A stretch of 64,000 nucleotides of DNA. Origin: Galactobacter valiniphilus (lineage in GTDB: Bacteria > Actinomycetota > Actinomycetes > Actinomycetales > Micrococcaceae). Position 1 is the first letter of the stretch. Each line of letters begins with the position of its first letter. The notes under the pieces are model-generated. The model ran no database searches, had not been told where the DNA came from, and was given only the letters and a program-made list of their open reading frames with translations. Positions 1-8,448 of the stretch are shown one piece after another. The stretch covers positions 1 to 64,000 of the forward strand of contig NZ_QQXK01000016.1 in NCBI RefSeq assembly GCF_003575975.1, given 5' to 3'. Made by a program: the position numbers and the translations under genes.

Positions 1-7
1 AGGACAC

Positions 8-63
8 GAGGACCTCCGTGGATCGAGTGAGTGTGGTAACCCACATCGATACCGGAGGTCCTC
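8..63. repeat. Inverted repeat at left edge, possible mobile-element end
   Basis: Positions 8-18 and 53-63 are perfect 11-base inverted copies of GAGGACCTCCG, enclosing a second weaker dyad (TGTGG/CCACA, about 32-46). Nothing in the window encodes a transposase next to it, so this could be the outer end of an insertion sequence lying to the left, or the terminator of an upstream gene. Inference only. Confidence 0.35.
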
Positions 64-152
64 ACCTCATCCCGTCACGCCACGCTGACCACAACCACCG
101 TGGGAAGAACACCTAGGCGCGCGGCGTCGCCCCGGCACGACACAATGGAGCC

Positions 153-3100
153 ATGAACCCCCTGCTGTCCCGGCTGAGCCTGACACACCTGACGCGCGAC
201 TTCGGCCCGCCCACGGTGCAACGCGCCCGCGGCCTGGAACGCGGGGTACGCATCACCGAACGCGCCGTCAGCGAGGGGCGCTATGTGGCCATGGGCACCG
301 TGGAGGGGACGCACCGCTACCAGACCATGCTGGTCCTGACCGAGCACGCGAGCGGCGCGAAGGTCGCCGGAACCTGTTCCTGCCCCGTAGCGCATCAATG
401 CAAGCACGCGGTGGCCATGTGCCTTGTGCTTATGACTGAGCAGGGCCCCGCCGTCATCGCGACGCGGCGCCCCGACCTCTGGGTCGATCCGCTCGAGGAG
501 ATGCTGCGCGAGTTTGCCTCGCTGGCGCCGGGCCACCGACGCAAGGCGCAACAGGCGCCAGCCCGCATGGGGCTGCGCTTCGAGCTGGACCCCACGCCCT
601 CGCGCTACGGCGGGTCCTTGGCGCTGACCCTGCGCCCGATGCGCATCGGCAAGACGGGCCGCTGGGTCAAGGCCGGCGCGGCCTGGTCCGACGTCAACGC
701 CTACGGCTCCGGTGTGCTCGACGACGCGCAGAAGGCGGCGCTCGAAACGGTGGTCGTGGCGCTGGATGGGCCGGGCGCGGCCGGGCAGGAACGCGCCATC
801 GAGGGCGCGACGCCGCGGATCTGGGCCGCGCTTGAACGCGCGGCCGAGGCGGGGGTCGAGTTCCTCGCCGATGAGGGCCTGGTGTCGGTGGAGCTGGCGA
901 CCGGCCGCGCCTCGGTGGTGCTGACGGTGGACGACGCGGCCCCGCGCGCCGACGCGGCGGGCGACGGCGCGGCGGGCGACGGCGTGGCGCGGTTGCCGCT
1001 GGCACCGGCCGGCGGTGACGCGTACGCCGGCGACAGCGGGGCCGCCGACGGCACGGCGGGACCGAGCGAAACCGGCGCGTCGGTTGCGCTCGGCGTGGAG
1101 CTGGACGGTGCGGTGTTCTCCGGCCGCGAGCTCATCCCGGTGGGCCGCCGCGCCCACGGCGCCCTGCTCCTCACCCCGGCCTTCCCCTCCGTGGAGCCGG
1201 GCGCCTCCGCCGCCTATCGCGGCACGCTCGTGCGCTTCGAGCGACCGCTCTCCGATCGACTCAGTTACATGCTCCGCACGGCACGGACGGTTCCCGTCCC
1301 GGCCGAGGGCCGCGAGAAGCTCGTGGGGGAGCTGCTGCCGAAGCTGGCCCAGCACGTTCCCGTGGTGGCCGAGGATCCTGCCTGGCGCGCCCACATCCCC
1401 GAGCCTCCAGCGCTCGTGGCGGTGGTGCGTTGGAGCGGGCTGGAGCCAGCGGAGCTCGGCTTCGGCTTCGAGTACGCGACGCCGAACGGCCCCACCGTGG
1501 TGCCGCTCGGCCCGGCGCTCCCCGGTGCGCCCGGCCCGCAGCGGGCGCCGCAGGACGAGGCCGCGGCGCTCGAGGCGTTCGCGGCCGGGCCCCAGGCCCG
1601 CGCCCTCCTGGAGCTTGACCGCCAGGGCAAGCCACGCGCCGTCGTGCATTCCTTTGCCGGTCCCCGACTGATCCAGCTGCAGGGCCGGCTCCTGCCGGAG
1701 CTGCGCGAGCAGCTCGCGGTGCGGGAGACCGGTCCCGCGCCGGAGTTGCGGGAGCTCGCCGGTGACCCGGAGATCTCCTTCGAGCTCGCGGCCGAGGCGC
1801 CCGGCGGCGTCGACTGGCTGGACCTCGCCGTCACGATCCTCGTGGACGGCGAGGGCGTGCCACTCGCCGAGGTGATCGGCGCCTTCACGGCGGGGGAGGA
1901 GCACGTGCTGCTCCCGTCCGGCGGCTACGTGAGCGCGCAGCACCCGGCGCTCGAGCGCCTGGCACGCATGGTCCAGGCGGCGCGCGAGCTGCGCCGCGGG
2001 CAACGCGACCCCAACGCGGTGCGCGTGAGCGCGGGCGATGTGGCGCTCTGGGACGACGTCGACGAGCTGGGCCTCGTGAACCCGGGTGCCGAGCGCTGGC
2101 TCCAGGCGGCGCGCGCCCTGCGCCCGGGCGGCGAGCTGCCGCGCGTGGAGCCGGTCGGCGTGGTCACCGAGCTGCGTGACTATCAGCGCGAGGGCCTTGA
2201 CTGGCTGCACTTCCTGCACGCGAACGGTCTCGGCGGCATCCTGGCCGACGATATGGGCCTCGGCAAGACGCTGCAGGTGCTCTCGCTCGTCTCCTCGGCG
2301 CGGGCGGGCGGCTCCGGGCCGTTCCTCGTGGTGGCGCCGACCTCCGTGGTGGGCGCGTGGAAGCGGCAGGCGGCGCAACACGCGCCGGGCCTGACGGTGC
2401 GCACCATCCAGGCCACGCGGAAGCGCCGCGGGAGCACGCTGGCCCAGGTACTCGAGGGCGCCGACGTGCTCGTGACGAGCTATACGCTGCTGCGCTCCGA
2501 GGCTGAGGAGTACGCGGAGCTGGGCCTCGGCGGGCTCATCTTGGACGAGGCGCAGGCCATCAAGAACGCAGCGAGCAAGACGTTCCAGGCCGTGCGTGGC
2601 TTGGCCGCGCCGTTCGCCCTGGCAGTCACGGGCACGCCCGTGGAGAACCGGATCGGCGAGCTCTGGCCGCTCCTGGCCGTGGTGGCGCCGGGGCTCTATC
2701 CCACGCAGGAGTCGTTCGCGCGGCTCGTCGTCACGCCCGTGGAGCGCCATCAGGACGAGGCGGCCATGGAGCGGCTGCGCTCCCGTGTGCGCCCGTTCCT
2801 GCTGCGCCGCACCAAGGCGCTGGTCGCCTCCGCCCTACCGCCCAAGCAGGAGGAGATCCTGCCGGTGACGCTCGGCAAGGCGCACCGGCACTTTTACGAC
2901 GCGCTGCTCCAGCGCGAGCGGCAGGAGGTACTGGGCCTCGTCGAGGACCTGGACTCCAACCGCGTGGCGGTGTTTGCTGCACTCACGCGCCTGCGGCTGG
3001 CCTCGCTGCACGCCGGGCTCGTGGATCCGGAGCAGGAGGACGTCGAGTCGGCCAAGCTCGAGGAGCTCATCCCGCGGCTCACGCAGCTGGCGCAGGAGGG

Positions 3101-3551
3101 GCACCGGGCGCTCGTCTTCAGCCAGTTCACCTCGTTCCTGGGTCGCATTCGCACGGCGGTGGAGGCCGCCGGACTCGAGGCTGTGTACCTGGATGGGTCC
3201 ACGCGCGACCGCGCCGCCGTCCTCGAGTCCTTCACCGAGGGCAAGGCTCCGGTGTTCCTCATCTCGCTCAAGGCCGGCGGCGTGGGCCTGACGCTCACCG
3301 AGGCCGACTACGTCTTCATCATGGACCCGTGGTGGAACCCGGCCGTCGAGGCGCAGGCCGTGGACCGCGCGCACCGCATCGGCCAGGAGCGGCCGGTCAT
3401 GGTCTACCGGCTCGTGGCGCAGGAGACCATCGAGGAGAAGGTCATGGCGCTCAAGGAGGCCAAGGCCGAGCTCTTCGACGCCGTCATGGGTGCCGCGCAG
3501 GCCTCGCCCACGGCGCTCGGCGCGGCGGAGCTGCGCGAGCTGTTCGGGTAG
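153..3551 (+). CDS. SNF2-family DEAD/DEAH-like helicase with SWIM zinc finger
   Basis: An ATP-dependent DNA translocase of the bacterial HepA-like SNF2 group, 1132 residues, probably acting on protein-DNA complexes or stalled transcription. A SWIM zinc finger lies near the N terminus (C75-x-C77 followed by C83-x-H85). A long spacer with an Ala/Gly/Asp-rich stretch around residues 260-310 separates it from the helicase core: Walker A DMGLGKT at about 700-706, DEAQ at about 798, and the motif VI segment AHRIGQE at about 1074. This SWIM-plus-SNF2 layout is common in Actinobacteria. The ATG is preceded by a short GGAG. It is convergent with the next gene, with a very strong hairpin between them. 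Family assignment is firm; the cellular role is not known from sequence. Confidence 0.93.
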   Translation: MNPLLSRLSLTHLTRDFGPPTVQRARGLERGVRITERAVSEGRYVAMGTVEGTHRYQTMLVLTEHASGAKVAGTCSCPVAHQCKHAVAMCLVLMTEQGPAVIATRRPDLWVDPLEEMLREFASLAPGHRRKAQQAPARMGLRFELDPTPSRYGGSLALTLRPMRIGKTGRWVKAGAAWSDVNAYGSGVLDDAQKAALETVVVALDGPGAAGQERAIEGATPRIWAALERAAEAGVEFLADEGLVSVELATGRASVVLTVDDAAPRADAAGDGAAGDGVARLPLAPAGGDAYAGDSGAADGTAGPSETGASVALGVELDGAVFSGRELIPVGRRAHGALLLTPAFPSVEPGASAAYRGTLVRFERPLSDRLSYMLRTARTVPVPAEGREKLVGELLPKLAQHVPVVAEDPAWRAHIPEPPALVAVVRWSGLEPAELGFGFEYATPNGPTVVPLGPALPGAPGPQRAPQDEAAALEAFAAGPQARALLELDRQGKPRAVVHSFAGPRLIQLQGRLLPELREQLAVRETGPAPELRELAGDPEISFELAAEAPGGVDWLDLAVTILVDGEGVPLAEVIGAFTAGEEHVLLPSGGYVSAQHPALERLARMVQAARELRRGQRDPNAVRVSAGDVALWDDVDELGLVNPGAERWLQAARALRPGGELPRVEPVGVVTELRDYQREGLDWLHFLHANGLGGILADDMGLGKTLQVLSLVSSARAGGSGPFLVVAPTSVVGAWKRQAAQHAPGLTVRTIQATRKRRGSTLAQVLEGADVLVTSYTLLRSEAEEYAELGLGGLILDEAQAIKNAASKTFQAVRGLAAPFALAVTGTPVENRIGELWPLLAVVAPGLYPTQESFARLVVTPVERHQDEAAMERLRSRVRPFLLRRTKALVASALPPKQEEILPVTLGKAHRHFYDALLQRERQEVLGLVEDLDSNRVAVFAALTRLRLASLHAGLVDPEQEDVESAKLEELIPRLTQLAQEGHRALVFSQFTSFLGRIRTAVEAAGLEAVYLDGSTRDRAAVLESFTEGKAPVFLISLKAGGVGLTLTEADYVFIMDPWWNPAVEAQAVDRAHRIGQERPVMVYRLVAQETIEEKVMALKEAKAELFDAVMGAAQASPTALGAAELRELFG

Positions 3552-3576
3552 GCGCCGGGGCCGCGCCCCTCTGTGC

Positions 3577-3631
3577 ATCCGGAAAACGACGGGGCATCGT
3601 CGAAACGACGATGCCCCGTCGTTTTCCGGAT
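3577..3631. terminator. Perfect 26-bp hairpin, bidirectional terminator
   Basis: Arms 3577-3602 and 3606-3631 are perfectly complementary over 26 bases with a 3-base AAA loop. A T-rich run follows on the plus side. It sits between the convergent helicase and DUF1648 genes and could stop transcription from both. Confidence 0.85.
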
Positions 3632-3700
3632 CTTTTATGGGGCTCACGGGCGCGGTGCACGACGGCGAGGGGCCGGGTTCCGCTCCAGGGCTGGGGTGGG

Positions 3701-4786
3701 TCAGTGGGCGGCTGGGGTGCCGGGCCCTCCCGGGGCGCCCGCCGCGCCAGCTCGCTCTGCGTACGCGCCGAGCAGGGAAGCCGCCCGGGCGGCGTCATCC
3801 ACGGTGACGGTCAGGCTGCCGCCGTTCTTTTTGGTGACGACGAGCGCTTCGCCGCTCTTCATAATGACGCCCCACCCCGAGCCGGGGAAGTAGCGCCAGC
3901 CCCAGCCACCGAACTGGCCGACGGCGCTCACGGGGAGGACCTCAGCCTTCTCGACCTGCTCCGCCGCGACGCTCATGCGCGGCAGGCCGATCGTGCCGCG
4001 GACGGTGAGCCCGGAAGCATCGACGCGCACTCGGGCGGAGGACGTCGTCAGGCCGATCGCGAGGAGGAGCGCCGCGAGGCCCGCAGCGGTCCACCAGAAC
4101 CTCGGATCCTCGAGAGGCCGCGGCTCGGTCGTGGTCGAACCGAGGAACACGATGCCAACGGTGATCAGGACGACCCCCGCCAGGATCGCCCACATGCCGC
4201 GGCTCATCGCGACGGTGCGCTCCCACGTGGCTGGTGCGCCGTCGGACAGGATCGCCGGGATCGGCTCGACGGCTGGCCGGTCTCCGGCCACGTCCCACGT
4301 GACGCGGTACGCCCACCAGGCCGCGAGCCCACCCAGCGCCGCTCCGCCGAGCATGCCGATGAGAAGGCGCGGGCCCAGCTCCTGGCCGTCGGCATCCATG
4401 CCGACGCCGGTGGTGCCAAGGCATCCGGCGAGGAAGACCGCCGACCACACCGTGATCGCCGCGAGGAAACGGAGCTTCTGGCCGGCGCCCGTGCCGCTGG
4501 CCTGGCCCAAGCCGCTCAGGCCCAGTCCGCCGACCAAAACCACGGTGCCGACGCCGATCCCGGCCGTGAGCGCGGGGGCGGTCCAGGCCGGACCCCAGCC
4601 GTCCACCACGCCGTTCGGGCCCCAGTGCGTGGGCACCGTTGCGCCGAGGTCCGGGATGAGCAGCAGCTGCGTGGCCGCCACGATGAGCAGAAGGGCGACC
4701 GGCGCCACGAGCGCGACGAGCACGTAGCGGCGGCGGGCGACGCCGCGCGGGGCGGTGCGTGCCGGGGAGGGAGTTCTTGCGTTCAC
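3701..4786 (-). CDS. DUF1648-domain integral membrane protein
   Basis: A 361-residue membrane protein. After a charged N terminus there is a hydrophobic segment (about 22-45), followed by the motif VPTHWGPNGVVDGWG, which is the DUF1648 signature found in SdpI-like immunity/signalling proteins and unrelated permease-like proteins. More membrane segments follow at about 70-90, 108-125, 145-160, 198-215 and 232-248. The C-terminal third is soluble, with a PH-like beta-rich look (RVDASGLTVRG...GWGWRYFPGSG), and may be cytoplasmic. The promoter-side DNA contains TTGACG about 17 bases before AGGATG. It is a single gene with no obvious partner, and function is unknown. Confidence 0.75.
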   Translation of the reverse strand: MNARTPSPARTAPRGVARRRYVLVALVAPVALLLIVAATQLLLIPDLGATVPTHWGPNGVVDGWGPAWTAPALTAGIGVGTVVLVGGLGLSGLGQASGTGAGQKLRFLAAITVWSAVFLAGCLGTTGVGMDADGQELGPRLLIGMLGGAALGGLAAWWAYRVTWDVAGDRPAVEPIPAILSDGAPATWERTVAMSRGMWAILAGVVLITVGIVFLGSTTTEPRPLEDPRFWWTAAGLAALLLAIGLTTSSARVRVDASGLTVRGTIGLPRMSVAAEQVEKAEVLPVSAVGQFGGWGWRYFPGSGWGVIMKSGEALVVTKKNGGSLTVTVDDAARAASLLGAYAERAGAAGAPGGPGTPAAH

Positions 4787-4976
4787 GATGCTCCTGGGTG
4801 GGGGGTCTCTTCATCCTGCCTGGGCCGGTGAAAACGTCAAGCCTCCGGCGCCCGGCGCCCGGGCTCCAGCCGCCGCGGCGCGGCCATGAGGCGCAAAGCG
4901 TCGTGGATTCCGCGCCGTTGCGCGGCTCCGGGCGGCCCGCTGGATATGGTGGGGCCCAGGGGCACGGTGTTACTCG

Positions 4977-4991
4977 TCTACGAATTTAGAC
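4977..4991. promoter_or_regulatory. Candidate TetR operator (GTCTA-N6-TAGAC)
   Basis: A dyad GTCTA-CGAATT-TAGAC lies about 45 bases upstream of the GTG start of the following TetR gene, in an unusually AT-rich patch. Short arms make this tentative; autoregulation is the natural reading. Confidence 0.4.
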
Positions 4992-5036
4992 TTGTGGGAG
5001 CTGTGCCCAAACGTCCGTCCCCTTGAAGGAGCTCCC

Positions 5037-5633
5037 GTGCCTAGGAAGATCGACCATGCCGAGCGACGCCGGCTCGTCACCGACATCACCCGCGGGCTGA
5101 TCATCCAGGGCGGGCTCGAGGCGGCGACGATGCGCGAGATCGCCAAGGAGGCGGGATTTGCGAACGGCGCCCTCAAGCACTTCTTCGACTCCAAGGACGA
5201 CATCATCAAGGCCACCTACGACTCCTCGCTTGAGCGCATGGGCGAGGTGGTCAACGAGGCGGCCGAGGACGTGCGCGGCCTGAAGGCCCTGCGCTCCATG
5301 GCCTTCGCGGCCATGCCGGACGACGAGGAGAAGCGCACCGCCGGCCGCGTGCTGCTGGCCTTCTGGGAGCGCGCCGCCACCGAGCAGTCCATGGCGGACA
5401 CCTATCGAGAGCACCTGGACCAGTGGCGCACCGCCCTGCTGCAATTCCTCGCCGAGGCCCGCGAGGACGGCGACGTGACCGCGCCGGAATCCGACGAGGT
5501 GCTCGTCTCCGAGATCATCCTCATCAACGCCGGCGTCAACGTCATGGGCCTTCTCGCCCCGGATCTCTTCAGCTTCGACTCCCAGCGCGAGCTGCTCAAC
5601 GCCTTCTTCGAGCGCATCACGCGCCGCGCCTGA
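5037..5633 (+). CDS. TetR/AcrR-family transcriptional regulator
   Basis: A 198-residue one-component repressor. The GTG at 5037 is chosen because GAAGGAG stands just upstream and the protein then begins VPRKIDHAERR, the usual TetR entry; the longer frame from TTG 4992 has no ribosome site. The helix-turn-helix spans about residues 25-45 (TMREIAKEAGFANGALKHFF). The C-terminal ligand domain resembles BetI-type regulators. It is strongly similar in its N terminus to the TetR encoded at 9935-10591 (shared DHxERR and NGALK motifs), so the two look like paralogues. No obvious target gene adjoins it; the PhzF-like gene follows in the same direction after about 100 bases and could be co-transcribed. 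Ligand unknown. Confidence 0.88.
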   Translation: MPRKIDHAERRRLVTDITRGLIIQGGLEAATMREIAKEAGFANGALKHFFDSKDDIIKATYDSSLERMGEVVNEAAEDVRGLKALRSMAFAAMPDDEEKRTAGRVLLAFWERAATEQSMADTYREHLDQWRTALLQFLAEAREDGDVTAPESDEVLVSEIILINAGVNVMGLLAPDLFSFDSQRELLNAFFERITRRA

Positions 5634-5759
5634 GCGGACCGCGCCGCGCCCGTAGCCGTGCTGGCCTGACGCGCTTCAGGTGTCCGGCCACCCCGGGCCA
5701 CCTGCCGTCGAGCCTTGCGACGTTGGGGGGCATGGAGATGCGCCGGTACGGCGAGGGTG

Positions 5760-6485
5760 ATGTTTTTTGCAGCTGAGCCGTATTTCGGCAACGCGCTGGC
5801 CGTTGTGTACGCCCCCGAGGGGCTGAGCGCCGAGGCGGTGCAGTGTTTCGCGCAGTGGACGATTCTGGCCGAGACCGCCTTCCTGTGCTCGCTCGCGCGG
5901 CCCGGCGCCGACTACCGCGTACGGATCTTCTCGACGAGCGAAGAGCTCCCGTTTGATGGCCATCCCACGCTCGGCTCGGCGGCCGCATGGCTGCGGGCGG
6001 ACGGTGAACGCCGCGCCTTCTCCGCGTCGGCGCTGGCGCGATACGAACGGCTGGACGCCAGCACCTTGAACACTGTGGCCGCTACGCTCGGCGTTGAGCC
6101 CGACATCATCCTCGGTGCGTCTTGGATCGCCAACGGCCCCGAATGGATCGGTGTGGGCCTCGCCAGCGCTGACGACGTCCTGGCCCTGCGCCCGAACCCC
6201 GCGGATCTCGGAACGCTGCGCATCGGTCTGATCGGCCCGCATTCTGAGGGGAGAGCCGAGGCATCTGAAGTGCGCGCCTTTGTGGGCGGCGATCCGGTCA
6301 CGGGCAGTTTTAACGCGGGCCTGGACCGATGGCTGCACGACGGCGGCGTGGTGGGCGGCGGCTATGTCGCCGCCCACAGGACGGTCGTGGGGCGCCGTGG
6401 CCGGGTGAACGTGAGTTTCGAGGGCGGGAAGATCTGGGTGGGTGGCCAGGTGACGGGCTGCGTCTCGGGCGAGGTGCGGCTGTAG
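5760..6485 (+). CDS. PhzF-family epimerase/isomerase, N terminus frameshifted
   Basis: PhzF-fold protein of the phenazine-biosynthesis-like family (isomerases/epimerases with a catalytic Glu). Family motifs are clear: FGNALAVV, LAETAFL with the expected Glu, and GHPTLGSAAAW. The usual first strand is out of frame. An ATG at 5732 after GGGGGG encodes MEMRRYGEGDVF, exactly the expected family start, but the run of six T at 5763-5768 carries one base too many; deleting one T joins it smoothly to AAEPYFGN. As it stands, translation could begin only at ATG 5760 (MFFAAEPYF...), losing about nine residues of strand 1, with a poor ribosome site. Either a recent inactivating frameshift, a sequencing error, or slippage on the T run. 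Confidence 0.75.
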   Translation: MFFAAEPYFGNALAVVYAPEGLSAEAVQCFAQWTILAETAFLCSLARPGADYRVRIFSTSEELPFDGHPTLGSAAAWLRADGERRAFSASALARYERLDASTLNTVAATLGVEPDIILGASWIANGPEWIGVGLASADDVLALRPNPADLGTLRIGLIGPHSEGRAEASEVRAFVGGDPVTGSFNAGLDRWLHDGGVVGGGYVAAHRTVVGRRGRVNVSFEGGKIWVGGQVTGCVSGEVRL

Positions 6486-6524
6486 TCGCCGTGGCGTCGG
6501 CGCTCGGCCGCGACTTCGGACAAG

Positions 6525-6559
6525 AAGGAAGCCCCGGCCGATGTGGCCGGGGCTTCCTT
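6525..6559 (+). terminator. Rho-independent terminator after PhzF-like gene
   Basis: Perfect 15-bp stem (6525-6539 with 6545-6559), 5-base loop, followed by GTTC. It lies 40 bases beyond the PhzF stop. Confidence 0.75.
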
Positions 6560-6739
6560 GTTCATCACTCGCACCCTTGAGGATGTCTGCGACAGTACGG
6601 GCCGAGGGTGGGAATGCCCTGTGTGCACCCGGCCGCTTGCCTGGGTATTCGGGGTGACTTGGGTGGACGCTGACGCGGCGGGCGCGGGGAACGTGCCGTC
6701 GGCGGGAACGTCCTCGTCCCGCTGTCGTCCCTCGCTGGC

Positions 6740-6919
6740 GGCGCGCAGGGCGCCGGCGCCCACGCGCTCCAGCAGATCGAGGGCTGCGGCGCTCTGGCTG
6801 AACTGCTCACCCGAGGAAGCGCCGAAGAGGACAGGGCCGAAGGCCTCATGGGTCCGTGCGAAGGCGAGGGCGAGTTGCGTGGGGTGGCGCTGAGCCTCTC
6901 GGCGATCAGCTGCGCGCAC
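6740..6919 (-). pseudogene. Aldo/keto reductase C-terminal remnant
   Basis: On the minus strand one frame reads HPTQLALAFARTHEAFGPVLFGASS followed by SAAALDLLERVG, which is the typical C-terminal helix region of aldo/keto reductases. The residues that should precede it (AQLIAERLS) sit in a different frame, so a frameshift lies near 6887-6895. No N-terminal barrel is present upstream; the rest of the 6560-7077 interval holds no other recognisable gene. Decayed remnant, unrelated in position to the intact reductase at 15756-16820. Confidence 0.55.
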
Positions 6920-7077
6920 GGGCAGACGTCCGCGACGCGCGGCACGGCTACGGCGGGCCCCCGTGCCGGGGTGCCCGCCTCCTTACGTTGCGCATTCTTG
7001 GCTTTGCCCATCCATTTCGAGCTGCGCCCAGGTGATCCATCGGGACAGAGCACCAAGAGCATGGGGAAAGCCGGAGT

Positions 7078-7635
7078 CTAGCCGGCCGTGGTCGACGCCG
7101 AAGGGTCGACTGAGCTGGACTCGCTGGGCGGTTCCGCGTCCTCAGGTGCTGGCAGGCCGCGCACTCCTTCGGGGAAGTCGGCCGTGTACCCGGCGTCCCA
7201 GTGTGCCATCGCGCCGATGTGGAGCGGGCCGGCAGCGGACGTGCCCGCGTACAGCTGGACCGAGTAATGGCTACCCATCTGGTCTTCCGGGGGAACCACC
7301 ACGCGGAGGTTCGACTCCGTCAGGCCGTGTTGCGTGAACACCTCGCGCAGCGAGGTCATGGCCTCGTCATTCAACCACTCCGAGCCCTGGCCTGGACCGG
7401 CGCCGACGGCACGGCAGACGCCGGCCTTGTCGCCCTTGAGAGCAGAGGTCACCAACAGCGTGGCCGCCCGCTCGGGGGATCGTTCGGGGCGCTTGCCGTC
7501 GCACGTGATGCCCGCGTAGCTCTTGAAGGCGTTAGTGCCGTCGGTGAAGAGAAGGACGCCCGCGGTGGCCGTGACCGCCACGGCGACGATGAAGACGGCG
7601 ATCCAGATGCGTCGGGGGATGTTCCAGGCCTTCAT
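7078..7635 (-). CDS. Membrane-anchored hypothetical protein
   Basis: A 185-residue protein of unknown function. The ATG at 7635 is preferred over an ATG 10 codons upstream because AAAGGGG lies directly before it. An Arg-rich start (MKAWNIPRRIW) leads into one hydrophobic segment (about 9-28), so the rest is expected outside the membrane. The soluble part has two Cys (ITCDGKRPE and GVCRAV) that could form a disulfide, and a Pro/Ser/Thr-rich tail. The architecture is that of small actinobacterial exported proteins. It is divergent from the clpP operon, with about 170 bases between the starts. Confidence 0.65.
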   Translation of the reverse strand: MKAWNIPRRIWIAVFIVAVAVTATAGVLLFTDGTNAFKSYAGITCDGKRPERSPERAATLLVTSALKGDKAGVCRAVGAGPGQGSEWLNDEAMTSLREVFTQHGLTESNLRVVVPPEDQMGSHYSVQLYAGTSAAGPLHIGAMAHWDAGYTADFPEGVRGLPAPEDAEPPSESSSVDPSASTTAG

Positions 7636-7803
7636 TCGTCCCCTTTGTGTCGCGCAGGAGCTCATCGTCGCACGGTTCCGAGCCTCGGCGGATCAGCCGG
7701 TGGGACGATGTGTCGCGCCGCCGCCAGCGGAACCGCGCTGCGCAGATCCGCCGTCAGCCGCGCGGCGTTCCACCGGCGGCCCTGCCGGCGCTGAATAGTC
7801 GGC

Positions 7804-8448
7804 ATGAACCAGAACCAGAACCCGCCGCTGGCCCTCGACGCGCAGGTCGCCGCCGGCCTGCTCGGCCGCCGCATCATCCTGCTTGACCGCGCCCTCGAGG
7901 ACGACAACGTCTCGACCATCTGCTCGCAGCTGCTCCTCCTCTCCCAAGAGGACGCCGCCGCGGACATCGTCCTCGCGATCAACTCGCCGGGCGGCTCCGT
8001 CCCCGGCATGCTCGCGATCGCCGATCTCATGGAGCTCATCCCCAACGACGTCCGCACCCTCGCGCTCGGCATGGCCTACTCGGCCGGCCAGTTCCTGCTC
8101 TCCGCCGGCACGCCGGGCAAGCGCTTCGCCCTCCCGCACGCAACCGTCCTGCTCCACCAAGGTTCGGCGGGCTTCGGCGGCTCCGCGGTCGACATCGCGC
8201 TGCAGGCCGAGCGCCTGCGCACCACACGCGACACCGTCCTCGGGATCATCGCGCGGCACACGGGCCAGCCCCTGGAGCGCGTCACCGCCGACTCGCAGCG
8301 CGACCGCATCTGGGACGCCTCCGGCGCCTTCGAATACGGCTTCATTGATGAGGTGGTGCAGGACGTCGCGTCGGTCCTGAATACGAAGCGGAGGGTCGGC
8401 TTGGCCGGCAGTTCAGCAACGGGCACGGGGCAGGCGAGCGTCCGATGA
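7804..8448 (+). CDS. ATP-dependent Clp protease proteolytic subunit, catalytically competent
   Basis: ClpP-family serine peptidase, 214 residues, expected to form heptameric rings that degrade proteins fed by a Clp ATPase. The triad is intact by alignment to the family: Ser93 in GMAYSAG, His118 in LLHQ, and Asp163 in TADSQRD, with the substrate-binding SPGGSV loop. The neighbouring ClpP-like gene overlaps it by four bases (ATGA), so the two are translationally coupled. The sequence is more divergent than a standard housekeeping ClpP (no GQAASMGA), so this looks like an accessory set comparable to streptomycete ClpP3/ClpP4. The C-terminal tail (TKRRVGLAGSSATGTGQ) is longer than usual. The principal clpP1P2 genes are presumably elsewhere. 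Confidence 0.9.
   Translation: MNQNQNPPLALDAQVAAGLLGRRIILLDRALEDDNVSTICSQLLLLSQEDAAADIVLAINSPGGSVPGMLAIADLMELIPNDVRTLALGMAYSAGQFLLSAGTPGKRFALPHATVLLHQGSAGFGGSAVDIALQAERLRTTRDTVLGIIARHTGQPLERVTADSQRDRIWDASGAFEYGFIDEVVQDVASVLNTKRRVGLAGSSATGTGQASVR

Noticed and set aside
75-2750. Very long minus-strand open frame opposite the SNF2 helicase, and many similar frames opposite other genes
   Set aside because: In DNA of this G+C content long antisense frames are expected. Their composition (Arg, Gly, Ala, His, Pro-rich) shows no domain and they mirror well-supported genes.
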